Shown here: positions 1 to 5,637 of the stretch, in pieces
Numbering within the stretch: position 1 is the stretch's first letter
Layout of the letters: every line of letters begins with the position of its first letter
Source of the DNA: Bacteroidales bacterium
GTDB lineage: Bacteria; Bacteroidota; Bacteroidia; Bacteroidales; P3
Assembly (NCBI GenBank): GCA_900769785.1
Contig: CAAGHV010000191.1
Coordinates: 1-5,834 of the forward strand
Direction of reading: 5' to 3'
DNA: 5,834 nucleotides
The notes under the pieces: model-generated
Databases searched by the model: none
What the model was told of the DNA's origin: nothing
What the model saw: the letters and a program-made list of their open reading frames with translations, nothing else
Made by a program: the position numbers and the translations under genes

Positions 1-240
1 CTTGGTAATGAAATATTAAAGATAATGTTACAGCTTATTGTTTATATCAGGAAACAATTATTGATTCAGATTACAGATATCATGTTGAAAAAAGAGTCCA
101 AACAAAGTCTATTGGTAGAGATTAACACAAAATATAAAGAACTGAAACACGTTTTAAATTCAATACTGTCGGGAAGTATTTCCGAAAAGATGATGATATT
201 GTTTACCTGCAAGCGCCCGATATTAACCTACGAAGGTTAG
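1..240 (+). CDS. possible 3' end of an unidentified gene (5' truncated by window edge)
   Basis: The reading frame is open from base 1 to the TAG stop at 238-240, so any real gene begins upstream of the window. An internal ATG at 25 would give only 71 residues. The visible 79 residues are rich in Lys, Ile and Leu and look like amphipathic helices, with no motif, membrane segment or family signature that I recognise. Codon choice fits the AT-rich genes nearby, but an open frame of this length can arise by chance in such DNA. No clear terminator follows it. It could be the C-terminal tail of a helical protein or a spurious frame. No function is proposed. Confidence 0.3.
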   Translation, partial: LGNEILKIMLQLIVYIRKQLLIQITDIMLKKESKQSLLVEINTKYKELKHVLNSILSGSISEKMMILFTCKRPILTYEG

Positions 241-360
241 GTTGTGTTCAAATTATAAAACTGTACATCATTTTAGAATACAGCGTTCAACAGGATAATG
301 CTATCTCGGACGTCGATTCAGCAAATTTGCGTTTTTTTGTTTTCCGGAGTCTGCAATACT

Positions 361-490
361 TGCAATTTTGGATCGACTCAATTGCATCACTAAGTCGAGT
401 CAATCACTTCGCCGAGTCGAGTGGTTTCAGGTATATAAGTCGAGTCAGCGACGCAGTCCACTCGACTCAGTGAAGTAGCAAACTCGAGTG
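361..490. repeat. degenerate 22-bp-period palindromic repeat array (six units)
   Basis: The palindromic tetramer TCGA, usually within AGTCGAGTC or its complement, occurs with its first base at 373, 395, 417, 440, 462 and 484, giving spacings of 22, 22, 23, 22 and 22. Each core is flanked by GA/AG and TC/GT bases so that most units carry a dyad such as GACTCGAC or CTCGAG. The roughly 14 bases between cores vary strongly, although TAAGTCGAGTCA recurs exactly at 391-402 and 436-447. Unit 1 is also bracketed by the inverted heptamers TGCAATT (361-367) and AATTGCA (380-386). The regular period is a direct observation. Whether it is a decayed tandem repeat, a protein-binding array or a structured RNA is unknown. 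Confidence 0.75.
406..476. repeat. long imperfect inverted repeat within the array
   Basis: Bases 406-424 and 458-476 are reverse complements at 17 of 19 positions, including a perfect 11-bp block (414-424 against 458-468, GAGTCGAGTGG and its complement). The loop is 33 bases (425-457) and contains another copy of the AGTCGAGTC motif. As RNA, one of the two mismatches would be a G-U pair. No T-run follows, so it does not look like an intrinsic terminator. It may simply result from neighbouring array units lying in opposite orientations. Confidence 0.65.
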
Positions 491-630
491 GATATTTTTT
501 CACGCCCCACAGCACGTATTCTTCAACACCAAATACCATATTGAAAAAAAAGGTAAACTCATTGGTCATGCCAAATATGCCCCATTTTAATTCAACCAAC
601 GTTTTTTTTTATCATTCCAATATTTTTTCG

Positions 631-638
631 TACCTTTG
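631..638 (+). promoter_or_regulatory. Bacteroidota-type -7 promoter box for the prenyl synthase gene
   Basis: TACCTTTG matches the TAnnTTTG consensus of the primary sigma factor of Bacteroidota. Transcription would start roughly at 643-647, leaving a leader of about 25 bases before the ATG at 669. A clear -33 TTG is not visible; a run of nine T (602-610) lies where it would be expected. The last three bases of the box form a TTG that is in frame with the gene, so a start placed there would fall upstream of the mRNA. Confidence 0.65.
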
Positions 639-668
639 CATAAAATTTCAATCACAAAAAATATCGAC

Positions 669-1643
669 ATGTACACAATTGAAGTATTACAAGATAAAGT
701 AAAACAAAGTTTTGATAAACAAAATTTCATTGAAGAACCCAAATTGCTTTACGAACCAATAGAATACACTTTGTCGCAAGGTGGCAAGCGATTGCGTCCG
801 GTTTTACTATTAGCCGGATGCGATTTGTTTGGTGGAGACTGCAATCAAGCTATAAACGCAGCCATGGGTATAGAAATATTCCACAATTTCACGTTACTAC
901 ATGATGATATTATGGATAAATCACCAATGCGAAGAGGTAAAGAAACCGTTTACAAACATTGGAACGAAAATATAGCCATTTTATCAGGCGATACTATGTT
1001 TGCATTGGCATATAGGTATTTTTTGATGACTCCTCATAAAAACCTACAACAAATACTACAAGTTTTTACCGAAACAGCTATAGACGTGTGTAACGGTCAA
1101 CAATATGACATGAATTTCGAAAGTTTAACCTGTGTTGAATTAAACGACTATTTGACTATGATAAGCAAAAAAACTGCTGTATTACTTGCCGGTGCACTAA
1201 AAATAGGTTCTCTGTATGCAGAGTGTACAGAAGAAGATAGAAACCATTTATATGAATTCGGAATAAATATAGGATTGGCATTCCAACTCCAAGATGATTT
1301 ACTAGATGCTTTTGGGGATGAAAAAACATTTGGCAAACCAATAGGAACCGATATTAAAGACAATAAAAAAACATTTCTATTCCTAAAAGCAATTGAATGC
1401 GCTAATAATGATGACAAAGCTATTCTTAATAATTGGTTCAAACAAACAAAAACTGATAATAGCGAAAAAATAACGTCTGTTCTAAATGTATACAACAAAT
1501 TAGATATAAAAGGACAAACCGAACAAGAGATTGAAAAATATTTTTCCAAGGGTTTACAAGAATTGGAGCAAATCAACGTTCCAAATGAAAGAAAAGAACC
1601 TTTACGCAAATTTGTAAATCAATTACTCGGTAGAAACCATTAA
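669..1643 (+). CDS. trans-polyprenyl diphosphate synthase (short- or medium-chain)
   Basis: This predicted cytosolic enzyme condenses isopentenyl diphosphate with allylic diphosphates to make linear isoprenoid precursors. The 324 residues match the usual family length. Visible landmarks are GGKRLRP (38-44), the first aspartate-rich motif LLHDDIMD (76-83, D79/D80/D83) followed by RRG (88-90), GQQYD (143-147), KKT (167-169), and the second aspartate-rich motif FQLQDDLLD (205-213), all of which bind Mg2+-diphosphate. Phe74 lies five residues before the first motif; from family knowledge a bulky residue there favours short products such as FPP or GGPP, so a long quinone chain is less likely. The ATG at 669 is preferred over an in-frame TTG at 636 because the latter lies in the promoter box. 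The thioesterase gene begins 12 bases downstream, implying co-transcription. The family call is firm; the chain length is inferred. Confidence 0.93.
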   Translation: MYTIEVLQDKVKQSFDKQNFIEEPKLLYEPIEYTLSQGGKRLRPVLLLAGCDLFGGDCNQAINAAMGIEIFHNFTLLHDDIMDKSPMRRGKETVYKHWNENIAILSGDTMFALAYRYFLMTPHKNLQQILQVFTETAIDVCNGQQYDMNFESLTCVELNDYLTMISKKTAVLLAGALKIGSLYAECTEEDRNHLYEFGINIGLAFQLQDDLLDAFGDEKTFGKPIGTDIKDNKKTFLFLKAIECANNDDKAILNNWFKQTKTDNSEKITSVLNVYNKLDIKGQTEQEIEKYFSKGLQELEQINVPNERKEPLRKFVNQLLGRNH

Positions 1644-1655
1644 AGATTTATAAGC

Positions 1656-2135
1656 ATGAGAAAAATAAACAATCCTTTTCACGAGCTTCAAGGCTATAAT
1701 TGTTTTGCTTGTTGTCCAACCAACGAACATGGTTTACAAATGGATTTTTACGAAGATGGAGAATACGTTTGTGCCAATTGGTTACCCAAAACACATTTTG
1801 AAGGTTATCCCAACATTCTACATGGAGGCATACAATCAACATTGCTTGATGAAATTGCAGCATGGGCAGTGTATATAAAAGGAAAAACTTCGGGAGTTAC
1901 ATCACGAATGAACGTAAAATATCACAAACCTGTTACAGTTAAAGGAAACCAATTACTTCTTAGGGCAAAAATAATCGAAACTAGAAGACGATTTGCCACA
2001 ATAAAAGCGGAACTTATAGATAGCAATGGAGTGATATGCTCGGAAGCAGAATTGGTTTATTATATGTTTCCTACAGATGTTGCCCAATCACAATATTCGT
2101 ACCCTAATTATTCAAATTTTTTCGACGAAAAATAA
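1656..2135 (+). CDS. PaaI-type hotdog-fold thioesterase
   Basis: This is a predicted 159-residue cytosolic acyl-CoA thioesterase. The N-terminus carries NCFACCPTNEHGLQ (15-28), a variant of the CFxCGPxNxxGL signature found in one group of PaaI-like proteins. The catalytic hotdog segment is HGGIQSTLLDEIAAWA (56-71), with the HGG turn and Asp65/Glu66 on the central helix, followed by the strand region VKYHKPV, typical of the fold. The length is normal for a single hotdog domain, which would work as a dimer or tetramer. The start is the first ATG after the prenyl synthase stop, 12 bases away, with no evident Shine-Dalgarno sequence. The acyl substrate cannot be read from the sequence. The cysteines at 16, 19 and 20 resemble a metal site but also fit the family signature. 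The fold is secure, the substrate unknown. Confidence 0.85.
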   Translation: MRKINNPFHELQGYNCFACCPTNEHGLQMDFYEDGEYVCANWLPKTHFEGYPNILHGGIQSTLLDEIAAWAVYIKGKTSGVTSRMNVKYHKPVTVKGNQLLLRAKIIETRRRFATIKAELIDSNGVICSEAELVYYMFPTDVAQSQYSYPNYSNFFDEK

Positions 2136-2204
2136 TATAAAAAATATCACGAAATAAAGCACTGATAATAACACACTTATAAAAAACAAAAAAAATAAAT
2201 ATTG

Positions 2205-2230
2205 CAAAAAAACGAAAAATGCTTTTTTTG
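2205..2230 (+). terminator. weak candidate terminator of the prenyl synthase-thioesterase unit
   Basis: CAAAAAAA (2205-2212) and TTTTTTTG (2223-2230) are perfect inverted octamers around a ten-base loop. The stem is almost entirely A-T, so it would be weak, and its right arm overlaps the -33 region of the following promoter. The rest of 2136-2204 is very AT-rich with no other hairpin. Confidence 0.25.
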
Positions 2231-2245
2231 TTGAAAATATATGCC

Positions 2246-2253
2246 TAAATTTG
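2246..2253 (+). promoter_or_regulatory. Bacteroidota-type -7 promoter box for the exb operon
   Basis: TAAATTTG is a full match to TAnnTTTG. TTTGTTG at 2227-2233 is the only -33-like sequence, somewhat closer than the usual spacing of about 19. The stretch from 2136 to 2225 is extremely A/T-rich and could act as an upstream activating element. The predicted leader before the ATG at 2316 is about 55 bases, AT-rich and without a Shine-Dalgarno sequence, which is normal for the phylum. Confidence 0.65.
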
Positions 2254-2315
2254 CAATGTTGAATGACAACACGAAAAATTAAATAACTAATTAATAATTA
2301 ACAGTTTAAATTATC

Positions 2316-3146
2316 ATGAAAAAAGTAATTGCTTTATTGTCAATAGCTGGATTATTGGCATTTTCCAATTTCAATGGCTTAAAAGCACAAGAACAAACAC
2401 AAACTGCTGAAGCCACAGAACAAACTACCGATAGCACTGCTGCTACAGTTGACACTGCTGCTGAAGCTGCTGCTGAAGAAATCGTAGAAGTTGCTGCTAC
2501 AGAAGAAGCTGCTCCTCTTACATTCCACCAAGTATTAAAACAAAAATACATCGAAGGTGGTGCAGGTTGGATGACTCCTATCTTGTTGTGTCTTCTTTTC
2601 GGTTTGGCACTAGTTATCGAACGTGTATTGTATCTTAACTTAGCTACTACAAACGTTGAGAAACTTTTGGCTTCTATCGAAGAAAATGTAAAGAAAGGTG
2701 ACTACAATGCTGCAAAAGAAGTATGTAGAAATACTCCTGGTCCTGTTGCCAGCATATTCTATCAAGGTTTAGACAGAATAGACGAAGGCTTAGAAAATGT
2801 AGAAAAAGCTATCACTTCTTACGGTGGTGTACAAATGGGACGTTTGGAAAGCAATTTATCTTGGATAGCATTATTTATTGCTATTGCTCCTATGTTTGGT
2901 TTCTTGGGTACAGTTATCGGTATGGTACAAGCATTTGACGATATCGAAAGAGCTGGTGATATTTCTCCAACCGTTGTTGCCGGAGGTATGAAAGTGGCTC
3001 TTATCACCACTGTATTCGGTCTTATTTGCGGTCTTATTCTTCAAATATGCTACAACTATTTGATCAGCAAAATCGAAGGCCTTGTAAACACAATGGAAGA
3101 TAGTTCTATTACTTTTATGGATATATTGATCAAAAACAGAAAATAA
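2316..3146 (+). CDS. exbB: MotA/TolQ/ExbB-family proton channel protein
   Basis: This inner-membrane subunit forms, with ExbD, the proton-driven motor that energises TonB- or Tol-type transport across the envelope. It has 276 residues. Residues 1-24 look like a signal peptide (MKK, hydrophobic core, LKA before Gln25). Residues 25-67 form an Ala/Glu/Thr-rich acidic linker. A first membrane helix follows at about 86-101, then a cytoplasmic helical domain (110-180), a second helix (183-204) containing the family motif GFLGTVIGM (195-203), and a third helix (about 226-250) after VVAGGMKVALITT. The three-helix core and the GxLGT motif make the family assignment firm; ExbB rather than TolQ is chosen from the two ExbD genes downstream. 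The start lies 62 bases after the -7 box. Frequent GCT, GAA and GGT codons suggest strong expression. Confidence 0.92.
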   Translation: MKKVIALLSIAGLLAFSNFNGLKAQEQTQTAEATEQTTDSTAATVDTAAEAAAEEIVEVAATEEAAPLTFHQVLKQKYIEGGAGWMTPILLCLLFGLALVIERVLYLNLATTNVEKLLASIEENVKKGDYNAAKEVCRNTPGPVASIFYQGLDRIDEGLENVEKAITSYGGVQMGRLESNLSWIALFIAIAPMFGFLGTVIGMVQAFDDIERAGDISPTVVAGGMKVALITTVFGLICGLILQICYNYLISKIEGLVNTMEDSSITFMDILIKNRK

Positions 3147-3213
3147 TAGTATAAAGGGCTAAATCTCCAAGAGAAATTAATTTCATTATAAACAATTTAA
3201 TCCTTAAACTATT

Positions 3214-3681
3214 ATGGAACACAAATTGAGAAAAATATATTTTACAGTTGCAATTGTTCTTGCAATTTTGGCAGGTGCTGCAGCTATCGTGTTCGCAGCA
3301 GGTTTTGATGTAGATAAAACTTTGCCTGATGCAGGAATACATACATTCTTTGGTATAGCTTATTGGACATGCGTAGCATTGGCTGCTGTTGCAATCCTTG
3401 GAATGATCGGATTTGCACTATATCAAATCATTGTAAACTTAAAAGAACAACCTAAAAAAGTAAGAGGTACACTTATTGGTGTGGCTGCTTTTATAGTTGT
3501 TTTTGCAGTTGCATATTTACTTTCGTCCGGTACAGATTTACCACAAGAATTTTTAATCAAAACAGAGACTTCTGAAGGTTTGTCAAAACTTATTGGAGCA
3601 TCAGCTATATCTGTGTATATCTTTGCAGGTTGTGCTCTATTGGCAGCCATATATACTGAAGTAATGAAAAAATTTAAATAG
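3214..3681 (+). CDS. four-helix membrane protein of unknown function inside the exb operon
   Basis: I do not recognise a named family for this 155-residue protein. It shows four likely membrane helices at about 8-29, 45-73, 85-104 and 126-148. The short basic N-terminus (HKLRK), the Lys-rich loop at 75-84 (LKEQPKKVRG) and the Lys-rich C-terminus suggest that both ends and the middle loop are cytoplasmic. The two periplasmic loops would be 30-44 and 105-125, the latter acidic. It lies 67 bases after exbB and 9 bases before the first exbD, on the same strand, with no terminator on either side, so it is almost surely in the same transcript. The position suggests an accessory subunit or assembly factor of the ExbB-ExbD complex. 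That is inference from context only. No catalytic motif is visible. Confidence 0.8.
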   Translation: MEHKLRKIYFTVAIVLAILAGAAAIVFAAGFDVDKTLPDAGIHTFFGIAYWTCVALAAVAILGMIGFALYQIIVNLKEQPKKVRGTLIGVAAFIVVFAVAYLLSSGTDLPQEFLIKTETSEGLSKLIGASAISVYIFAGCALLAAIYTEVMKKFK

Positions 3682-3685
3682 GAGG
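3680..3685 (+). promoter_or_regulatory. strong Shine-Dalgarno site of the first exbD
   Basis: AGGAGG lies five bases before the ATG at 3691 and overlaps the TAG stop of the preceding gene (3679-3681). A full anti-Shine-Dalgarno match is unusual in Bacteroidota, where most genes lack one. It fixes the start of exbD and could allow re-initiation by ribosomes finishing the upstream gene. Confidence 0.75.
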
Positions 3686-3690
3686 AATTT

Positions 3691-4263
3691 ATGGGTAAAA
3701 AATGTCCTGAATTGAACAGTGGTTCCATGTCTGATATTTCATTCTTGTTACTAACATTCTTCTTGTTGGTATCATCTATCAATACAGATATGGGTATTCC
3801 ACGCCGTTTACCACCTCCTCTTCAACCCGATATGGTTGCTCCTGAAGTTCACAAGAGAAATATATTTGTTGTAAAAATCAATAGTCAAAACAACTTACTT
3901 TTTGATGGACAAATAGGAGACTTGAAAGCCTTGAGAGCTAGAGCAAAAGAATTTTTGAGCAACCCTCAAAACCTTTCAAACTTACCTGAAAAGGAAACAA
4001 TGGATATACCTTTATTGGGAACAATGGAAGTTTCTAAGGGAGTTATTTCGCTCCAAAACGATAGAGGTACTTCATATGACATGTACATACAGGTTCAAAA
4101 TGAATTGATGGCAGCTGTTAATGAAATGCGTGAAGATTTATCTATAGCTAGATTCCAAAGATCATATGCAGACTTAGGTAATGAACAACGTACTGCAATT
4201 GACAAAGCGATCCCTGCTTCTATTTCGGAAGCCGAACCTACAAAAATTGGAGGGAACAAATAA
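3691..4263 (+). CDS. exbD: ExbD/TolR-family biopolymer transport protein, first copy
   Basis: This stator subunit is anchored by one N-terminal helix in the inner membrane, with the remainder in the periplasm. It has 190 residues, longer than the roughly 140 usual for ExbD. The N-terminal signature is LNSGSMSDISFLLLTFFLLV (8-27), in which Asp15 occupies the place of the membrane aspartate that carries protons in ExbD. A Pro-rich stretch follows (PRRLPPPLQP, 37-46), then the periplasmic domain, including SYDMYIQVQNELMAAVNEMR, which resembles the end of the canonical fold. Extra length comes from a linker around residues 85-115 and a C-terminal tail of about 35 residues. It starts after a strong Shine-Dalgarno site, and its stop overlaps the next start. 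Its lack of close similarity to the second copy argues against recent duplication. Confidence 0.9.
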   Translation: MGKKCPELNSGSMSDISFLLLTFFLLVSSINTDMGIPRRLPPPLQPDMVAPEVHKRNIFVVKINSQNNLLFDGQIGDLKALRARAKEFLSNPQNLSNLPEKETMDIPLLGTMEVSKGVISLQNDRGTSYDMYIQVQNELMAAVNEMREDLSIARFQRSYADLGNEQRTAIDKAIPASISEAEPTKIGGNK

Positions 4264-4265
4264 TG
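4249..4265 (+). promoter_or_regulatory. coupled stop-start junction with Shine-Dalgarno site
   Basis: The stop TAA (4261-4263) of the first exbD and the ATG (4263-4265) of the second share one base. GGAGGG at 4249-4254, eight bases before the ATG, serves as a ribosome binding site inside the upstream coding sequence. This arrangement is typical of translational coupling and would keep the two ExbD proteins in a fixed ratio. Confidence 0.75.
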
Positions 4266-4727
4266 GCAAGATTTAAAAAATCGAAATCAGAAGGAACTCC
4301 GGGTCTTAATACTGGATCTATGTCCGATATCGTGTTCATGTTCTTGTTCTTCTTTATGGTTATTACCAATATGCGTGAGAGCAGTTTGTATGTAAAAATC
4401 AAAGTGCCTCAAGCTACAGAAGTACAAAAATTAGAGAAGAAATCATTGGTAAGCTACATTAATGTGGGTGTACCTTTGGATGAACGCAAATATGGTCATG
4501 AACCTCGTATCCAATTAAACGACCAAATTTCTGAAGTTTCTGATATAGCAGAATTTATCGAAAATGAAAGAGCAGCAAGAAATGAGGTAGATCGTCCTTT
4601 CTTAACTACATCTATCAAAGCCGATAAAGATGCTCGTATGGGCATAATTGTTGATATCAAACAAGAACTTCGTAATGTAAATGCATTAAAACTTATATAC
4701 ACTACTTCGCGTAGAGGAACAGAATAA
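4263..4727 (+). CDS. exbD: ExbD/TolR-family biopolymer transport protein, second copy
   Basis: This is the second stator-type subunit, with 154 residues close to the family norm. After a basic cytoplasmic N-terminus (RFKKSKSEG) comes LNTGSMSDIVFMFLFFFMVI (15-34), in which Asp22 is the predicted proton-carrying membrane residue. The periplasmic part ends with SIKADKDARMGIIVDIKQEL and a final strand (LKLIYTT), the usual closing elements of ExbD. The proteins share the (L)N-GSMSDI signature with the preceding copy but differ in linker and periplasmic sequence, so the complex may contain a mixed ExbD pair. It is translationally coupled to the first exbD and is the last gene of the operon, with a terminator hairpin 24 bases downstream. 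No tonB follows. Confidence 0.9.
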   Translation: MARFKKSKSEGTPGLNTGSMSDIVFMFLFFFMVITNMRESSLYVKIKVPQATEVQKLEKKSLVSYINVGVPLDERKYGHEPRIQLNDQISEVSDIAEFIENERAARNEVDRPFLTTSIKADKDARMGIIVDIKQELRNVNALKLIYTTSRRGTE

Positions 4728-4751
4728 TGTTGTTTACTAGATATTAATCAT

Positions 4752-4790
4752 AATAAGCGGAACAAACTTGAGGTTTGTTTCGCTTATTTT
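4752..4790 (+). terminator. intrinsic terminator of the exb operon
   Basis: The arms AATAAGCGGAACAAAC (4752-4767) and GTTTGTTTCGCTTATT (4773-4788) pair over 16 positions with one G-T wobble around the five-base loop TTGAG. The right arm ends in a short T-run (4787-4790). The symmetric A/T ends could let it work in both directions. It lies between the last exbD stop and the methyltransferase start, only 14 bases before the latter. Confidence 0.8.
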
Positions 4791-4804
4791 ATAGCTTGTA
4801 TGTG

Positions 4805-5515
4805 ATGTTTTATTTCAAACAATTTTCAGTTGAAGACTCCTTATCGCCAATGAAAGTAGGTACCGATGGAGTATTGCTAGGCACTTGGATTCCAACAATA
4901 AATAATAGTAATACATTGATTTTGGATATTGGTACCGGCTGTGGACTTATTGCTCTTATTTTAGCCCAAAGAATAGAGAATTCATACATAAAAGCTATTG
5001 ATATAGATGATGGAGCTATTGAAAATGCTAAACGAAACTTTGCAGAATCAGTATGGAATGATAGGCTTACTGCCATGGAAATATCGATACAACGATTTTG
5101 CGAAACATCGACAGAGAAGTTTGATATCATAGTATCGAATCCTCCTTTTTTTGAGGAATCGTTGAAAAGCAATAAAGCTAAACGTAATCTTGCCCGACAT
5201 AATGATTCTCTGCCTTTTAACACTCTGATACAGTGTGTGGATAGGCTTATGAGTGATGATGGAATATTTGCGTGTATTTTGCCTTACAACGAAGGTTGCA
5301 AATTCATTGAACTGGCTACGGAGCAGGGACTTTATTGCTGTAAAAGAATGCCGGTTGCCAACAAACCTTCGCAATCGGTAAAGAGAATTCTGTTTTGCTT
5401 ATCCAGAAAAAAGATTGATGTAGTACCCTCTCCTACCCTATTTATCCGAAACGAGGACAACTCTTATTCTCCTGAATATCTTGATTTGACAAGGGATTTC
5501 TACACCTTTATATAG
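4805..5515 (+). CDS. trmN6: tRNA1(Val) (adenine(37)-N6)-methyltransferase, TrmN6-type
   Basis: This predicted SAM-dependent enzyme would methylate N6 of A37, next to the anticodon of tRNA1(Val). Its 236 residues match the family length. The N-terminus FYFKQFSVEDSLSPMKVGTDGVLLG (2-26, with the family mark MKVGTDGVLLG at 16-26) is characteristic. The SAM-binding motif I is ILDIGTGCGLIALILA (39-54), an acidic residue follows at AIDIDDGAIENA (64-75), and the catalytic NPPFF (112-116) is the N6-adenine NPPF/Y motif. ARHNDSLPF follows at about 129-137, also usual for the family. The ATG at 4805 is chosen because the in-frame TTG at 4775 lies inside the terminator hairpin and would add residues absent from the family pattern. 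I found no TAnnTTTG box between the exbD stop and this ATG, so expression may depend on read-through or an unrecognised promoter. Confidence 0.9.
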   Translation: MFYFKQFSVEDSLSPMKVGTDGVLLGTWIPTINNSNTLILDIGTGCGLIALILAQRIENSYIKAIDIDDGAIENAKRNFAESVWNDRLTAMEISIQRFCETSTEKFDIIVSNPPFFEESLKSNKAKRNLARHNDSLPFNTLIQCVDRLMSDDGIFACILPYNEGCKFIELATEQGLYCCKRMPVANKPSQSVKRILFCLSRKKIDVVPSPTLFIRNEDNSYSPEYLDLTRDFYTFI

Positions 5516-5540
5516 CCGGGCAAAGGGTGTATTTGATTAC
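5501..5540 (+). terminator. possible terminator after trmN6
   Basis: TACACCTTT (5501-5509) pairs with AAAGGGTGTA (5522-5531) with one bulged G around a 12-base loop, and is followed by a broken T-rich stretch. The left arm lies in the last codons of trmN6. The remaining bases 5541-5629 show nothing I can name. Confidence 0.35.
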
Positions 5541-5637
5541 ATTTTCCATAAAAGAAGCATAATGGCTGAATTCCGATTTGGCTAATGTTTTAACAGCAAA
5601 ACATCAAATTTTCGATGTCAGTTTCTTGACCTTGGAA

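Larger units (their letters stand above)
241..668. other. intergenic region: no supported gene, contains a repeat array and a promoter
   Basis: This stretch of about 430 bases contains no coding region I can support on either strand. Bases 241-360 show only AT-rich sequence with a short palindrome (GCAAATTTGC) followed by a T-rich run near 330, too short in the stem to call a terminator. Bases 361-490 hold the 22-bp-period array described separately. Bases 505-600 are unremarkable, apart from an A8 run near 545. Bases 602-610 are a run of nine T, followed by the promoter of the prenyl synthase gene. Confidence 0.6.

Noticed and set aside
319..340. GCAAATTTGC palindrome followed by a T-rich run as terminator of the upstream frame
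   Set aside because: The palindrome has no loop, so the stem that could actually form is only about three base pairs.
390..599. Minus-strand open frame of 69 codons through the left array
   Set aside because: It begins at TTG, and its C-terminal half is simply the translated 22-bp array. The first 37 or so residues look somewhat protein-like, so a decayed gene remnant cannot be excluded, but there is no motif, promoter or ribosome site to support it.
1148..1609. 153-codon minus-strand frame inside the prenyl synthase gene
   Set aside because: It lies antisense within a gene with complete, ordered family motifs; its composition is that of a shadow frame.
3147..3213. Possible terminator or promoter between exbB and the membrane protein gene
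   Set aside because: Only a tiny TCTC..GAGA stem and an AT-rich palindrome are present, with no T-run and no TAnnTTTG box.
3423..3782. Minus-strand frame across the membrane protein and exbD junction
   Set aside because: It overlaps two well-supported + strand genes and the Shine-Dalgarno site, and has no recognisable features of its own.
4775..4804. N-terminal extension of trmN6 from TTG 4775
   Set aside because: The TTG lies in the right arm of the terminator hairpin, and the extra residues precede the typical FKQF N-terminus of the family.
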